Virus record (IMG/VR): IMGVR_UViG_3300008050_000301 | Coordinates: 1 to 24,594 of that record | DNA length: 24,594 nt | Direction: 5' to 3' (one strand) | Origin: a virus | Shown: piece by piece, positions 23,719 through 24,594 of the stretch | How the letters are laid out: each line of letters begins with the position of its first letter | How positions within the stretch are numbered: position 1 is the stretch's first letter | Notes under the pieces: generated by a model | Database searches by the model: none | What the model was told of the DNA's origin: nothing | The model's input: only the letters and a program-made list of their open reading frames with translations | Made by a program: the position numbers and the translations under genes

Positions 23719-24419
23719 GTGAGATGAAACTAATAATGGAAGGTTGGCGAAATTATAATGCTGATCAAGAAGAAGCAAAAGAGGCTCAGCAATTAGTTGA
23801 AGAATTCTGGCGAGGAGATTATTGTTCAGGCGAGCTTATTTTAGAAAATGAAATTAAACTTTTAGAAGAGGGCGTAAGCCAATTTTTTAGAGACGCCTAC
23901 ACCTCAGTAAAATCTAAAATAGATCAATTTAAAAACTGGAGTGAGCAAAAACTCATGAGTTTTGTTGAGTCAGGGTTAGAAAAACTTAATTCTTTTTTAA
24001 CAAAAATGCGAAATATTGCAAAGGAAACAAAAAATCAAGTATTGTTAAAATTATTCCCTAAATATGGCACAAGAGAAAAACAAGATATTGTAAAAGTCTT
24101 AATGATGCCAAAGTATCTGAGGATAGGAGCCGCCATAATAACGACTTTTTTGCAAAAAGCAGCAAAATTTGGAATTAGTGCTTTATTGGATACACTCACC
24201 GCCGGCACCGGCACTGCAGCAAAAATAAGTACTTTTATCAAAGACAATATAGAAAAAATAAAGCTTTTTGTCGATGGTGTGATGAACGCGCTAGATCCAA
24301 ATGGGATTTTAGACATGATTGAACAATTTGATATTATGAAGGATGCTAAGGAATTAATCGATCAATTCAAAGCAGATCTCCAAGGACGTCGAAATCCACT
24401 CACATCAACAGAGGCATAA
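23715..24419 (+). CDS. Unknown 234-aa helical protein, possible internal head protein
   Basis: 234 aa from the ATGA overlap at 23715; an in-frame ATG at 23724 would give a start MKLIMEGWRNYNADQEE. I favour this second form biologically because MK(L/I)IMEGWR-type starts look like T4 capsid-targeting peptides with an IME cleavage site, but the upstream ATG is coupled to the preceding gene. The body is helical: an acidic N-terminal third with several LLE/ILE triplets, a Lys-rich middle, and a hydrophobic stretch (about residues 136-170, RIGAAIITTFLQKAAKFGIS and ALLDTLTAGTGTAA) that may insert in or lie on a membrane. The C-terminal helices are amphipathic. An ejected internal virion protein would fit, but this is inference. 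Confidence 0.7.
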   Translation: MSEMKLIMEGWRNYNADQEEAKEAQQLVEEFWRGDYCSGELILENEIKLLEEGVSQFFRDAYTSVKSKIDQFKNWSEQKLMSFVESGLEKLNSFLTKMRNIAKETKNQVLLKLFPKYGTREKQDIVKVLMMPKYLRIGAAIITTFLQKAAKFGISALLDTLTAGTGTAAKISTFIKDNIEKIKLFVDGVMNALDPNGILDMIEQFDIMKDAKELIDQFKADLQGRRNPLTSTEA

Positions 24420-24594
24420 ATGCACACCGTAATAGGATTAGGTCAAGCAGGCTGCAATATTGCTGACCAATTAAAACAATACCCACAATATAAAATAATA
24501 AAAATTGATACCGGTCTAAGAAAGACCAAGACTTCTTTTGGTCTGAAGCACCAGGCATCACCAGAACTGTATGAAGAAAAACTGCCGCGAGGTA
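24420..24594 (+). CDS. Tubulin/FtsZ-like protein, N-terminal part only
   Basis: 58 codons are visible before the window ends. The ATG lies one base after the preceding stop, and GAGG is five bases upstream. The protein begins with a hydrophobic strand and nucleotide-binding loop, HTVIGLGQAGCNIADQLKQY, followed by a second strand with Asp (YKIIKIDTG). FtsZ and TubZ-type proteins start the same way: a strand, GxGxxGxN(x)V/I, a helix, then a strand ending in D/N-T-D. The pattern could also be a different Rossmann-type nucleotide-binding protein, because only the first loop is visible; the tubulin signature (GGGTGS-like T4 loop) would lie beyond the window. Phage tubulins such as PhuZ build filaments that position DNA or the phage nucleus. 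Confidence 0.5.
   Translation, partial: MHTVIGLGQAGCNIADQLKQYPQYKIIKIDTGLRKTKTSFGLKHQASPELYEEKLPRG

Noticed and set aside
1-24594. tRNA genes, integrase, attachment sites, insertion sequences
   Set aside because: No cloverleaf, recombinase motif or terminal inverted repeat was recognised on either strand by reading; a tRNA scan was not run.

Overview
The window is a late structural (virion morphogenesis) region of a T4-like tailed phage with a contractile tail. Every gene lies on the + strand, gene spacing is tight, and AT-rich DNA is interrupted by a few GC-rich low-complexity islands. No bacterial housekeeping gene, tRNA, integrase or transposase was seen. The gene set, the codon style and the peptide motifs fit a marine T4-like myovirus. 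The host cannot be fixed from this sequence. The only host-type gene is a phage-encoded ribosomal protein bS21.

Layout. (1) 1-2743, head core: a truncated protein with VDPDP repeats, a small Gln-rich protein, bS21, and an acidic scaffold/core protein. (2) 2769-4574, a gp23-type major capsid protein with a visible propeptide cleavage site, followed by a strong intrinsic terminator. (3) 4678-7531, a 56-aa Lys/Ala/Glu protein, then neck and tail-completion proteins (gp13-, gp14- and gp15-like). (4) 7597-12381, an unusually long tail sheath (1217 aa) and two tandem tail-tube paralogues. (5) 12406-16152, a gp26-like Zn-ribbon assembly protein, an overlapping downstream frame behind a T7 run (candidate programmed frameshift), a small unknown protein and the tape measure. 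(6) 16167-20745, baseplate proteins: one with an Ala-rich simple-sequence tail, a LysM/gp53-like protein and a 1019-aa hub-like protein. (7) 20804-24594, a less typical group: a 469-aa unknown protein coupled by TAATG to a short family-A DNA polymerase-like protein, two proteins whose N-termini look like capsid-targeting peptides, and the start of a tubulin/FtsZ-like protein cut by the window end.

How they work together: scaffold and capsid protein build a prohead that a gp21-type protease (not in this window) would mature; neck proteins close it; sheath, tube, tape measure and baseplate make the tail. The non-structural genes mixed in are bS21, which could alter host ribosome initiation late in infection, the compact polymerase and the tubulin-like protein. 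A recurrent intergenic motif CTAWTTA, found in front of at least eight genes, is a candidate late control signal. Two genes without a clear Shine-Dalgarno carry the nonamer CTAATTATA at exactly the same distance from their ATG.

Functional calls come from reading the translated sequence against remembered family motifs. No database search was made.
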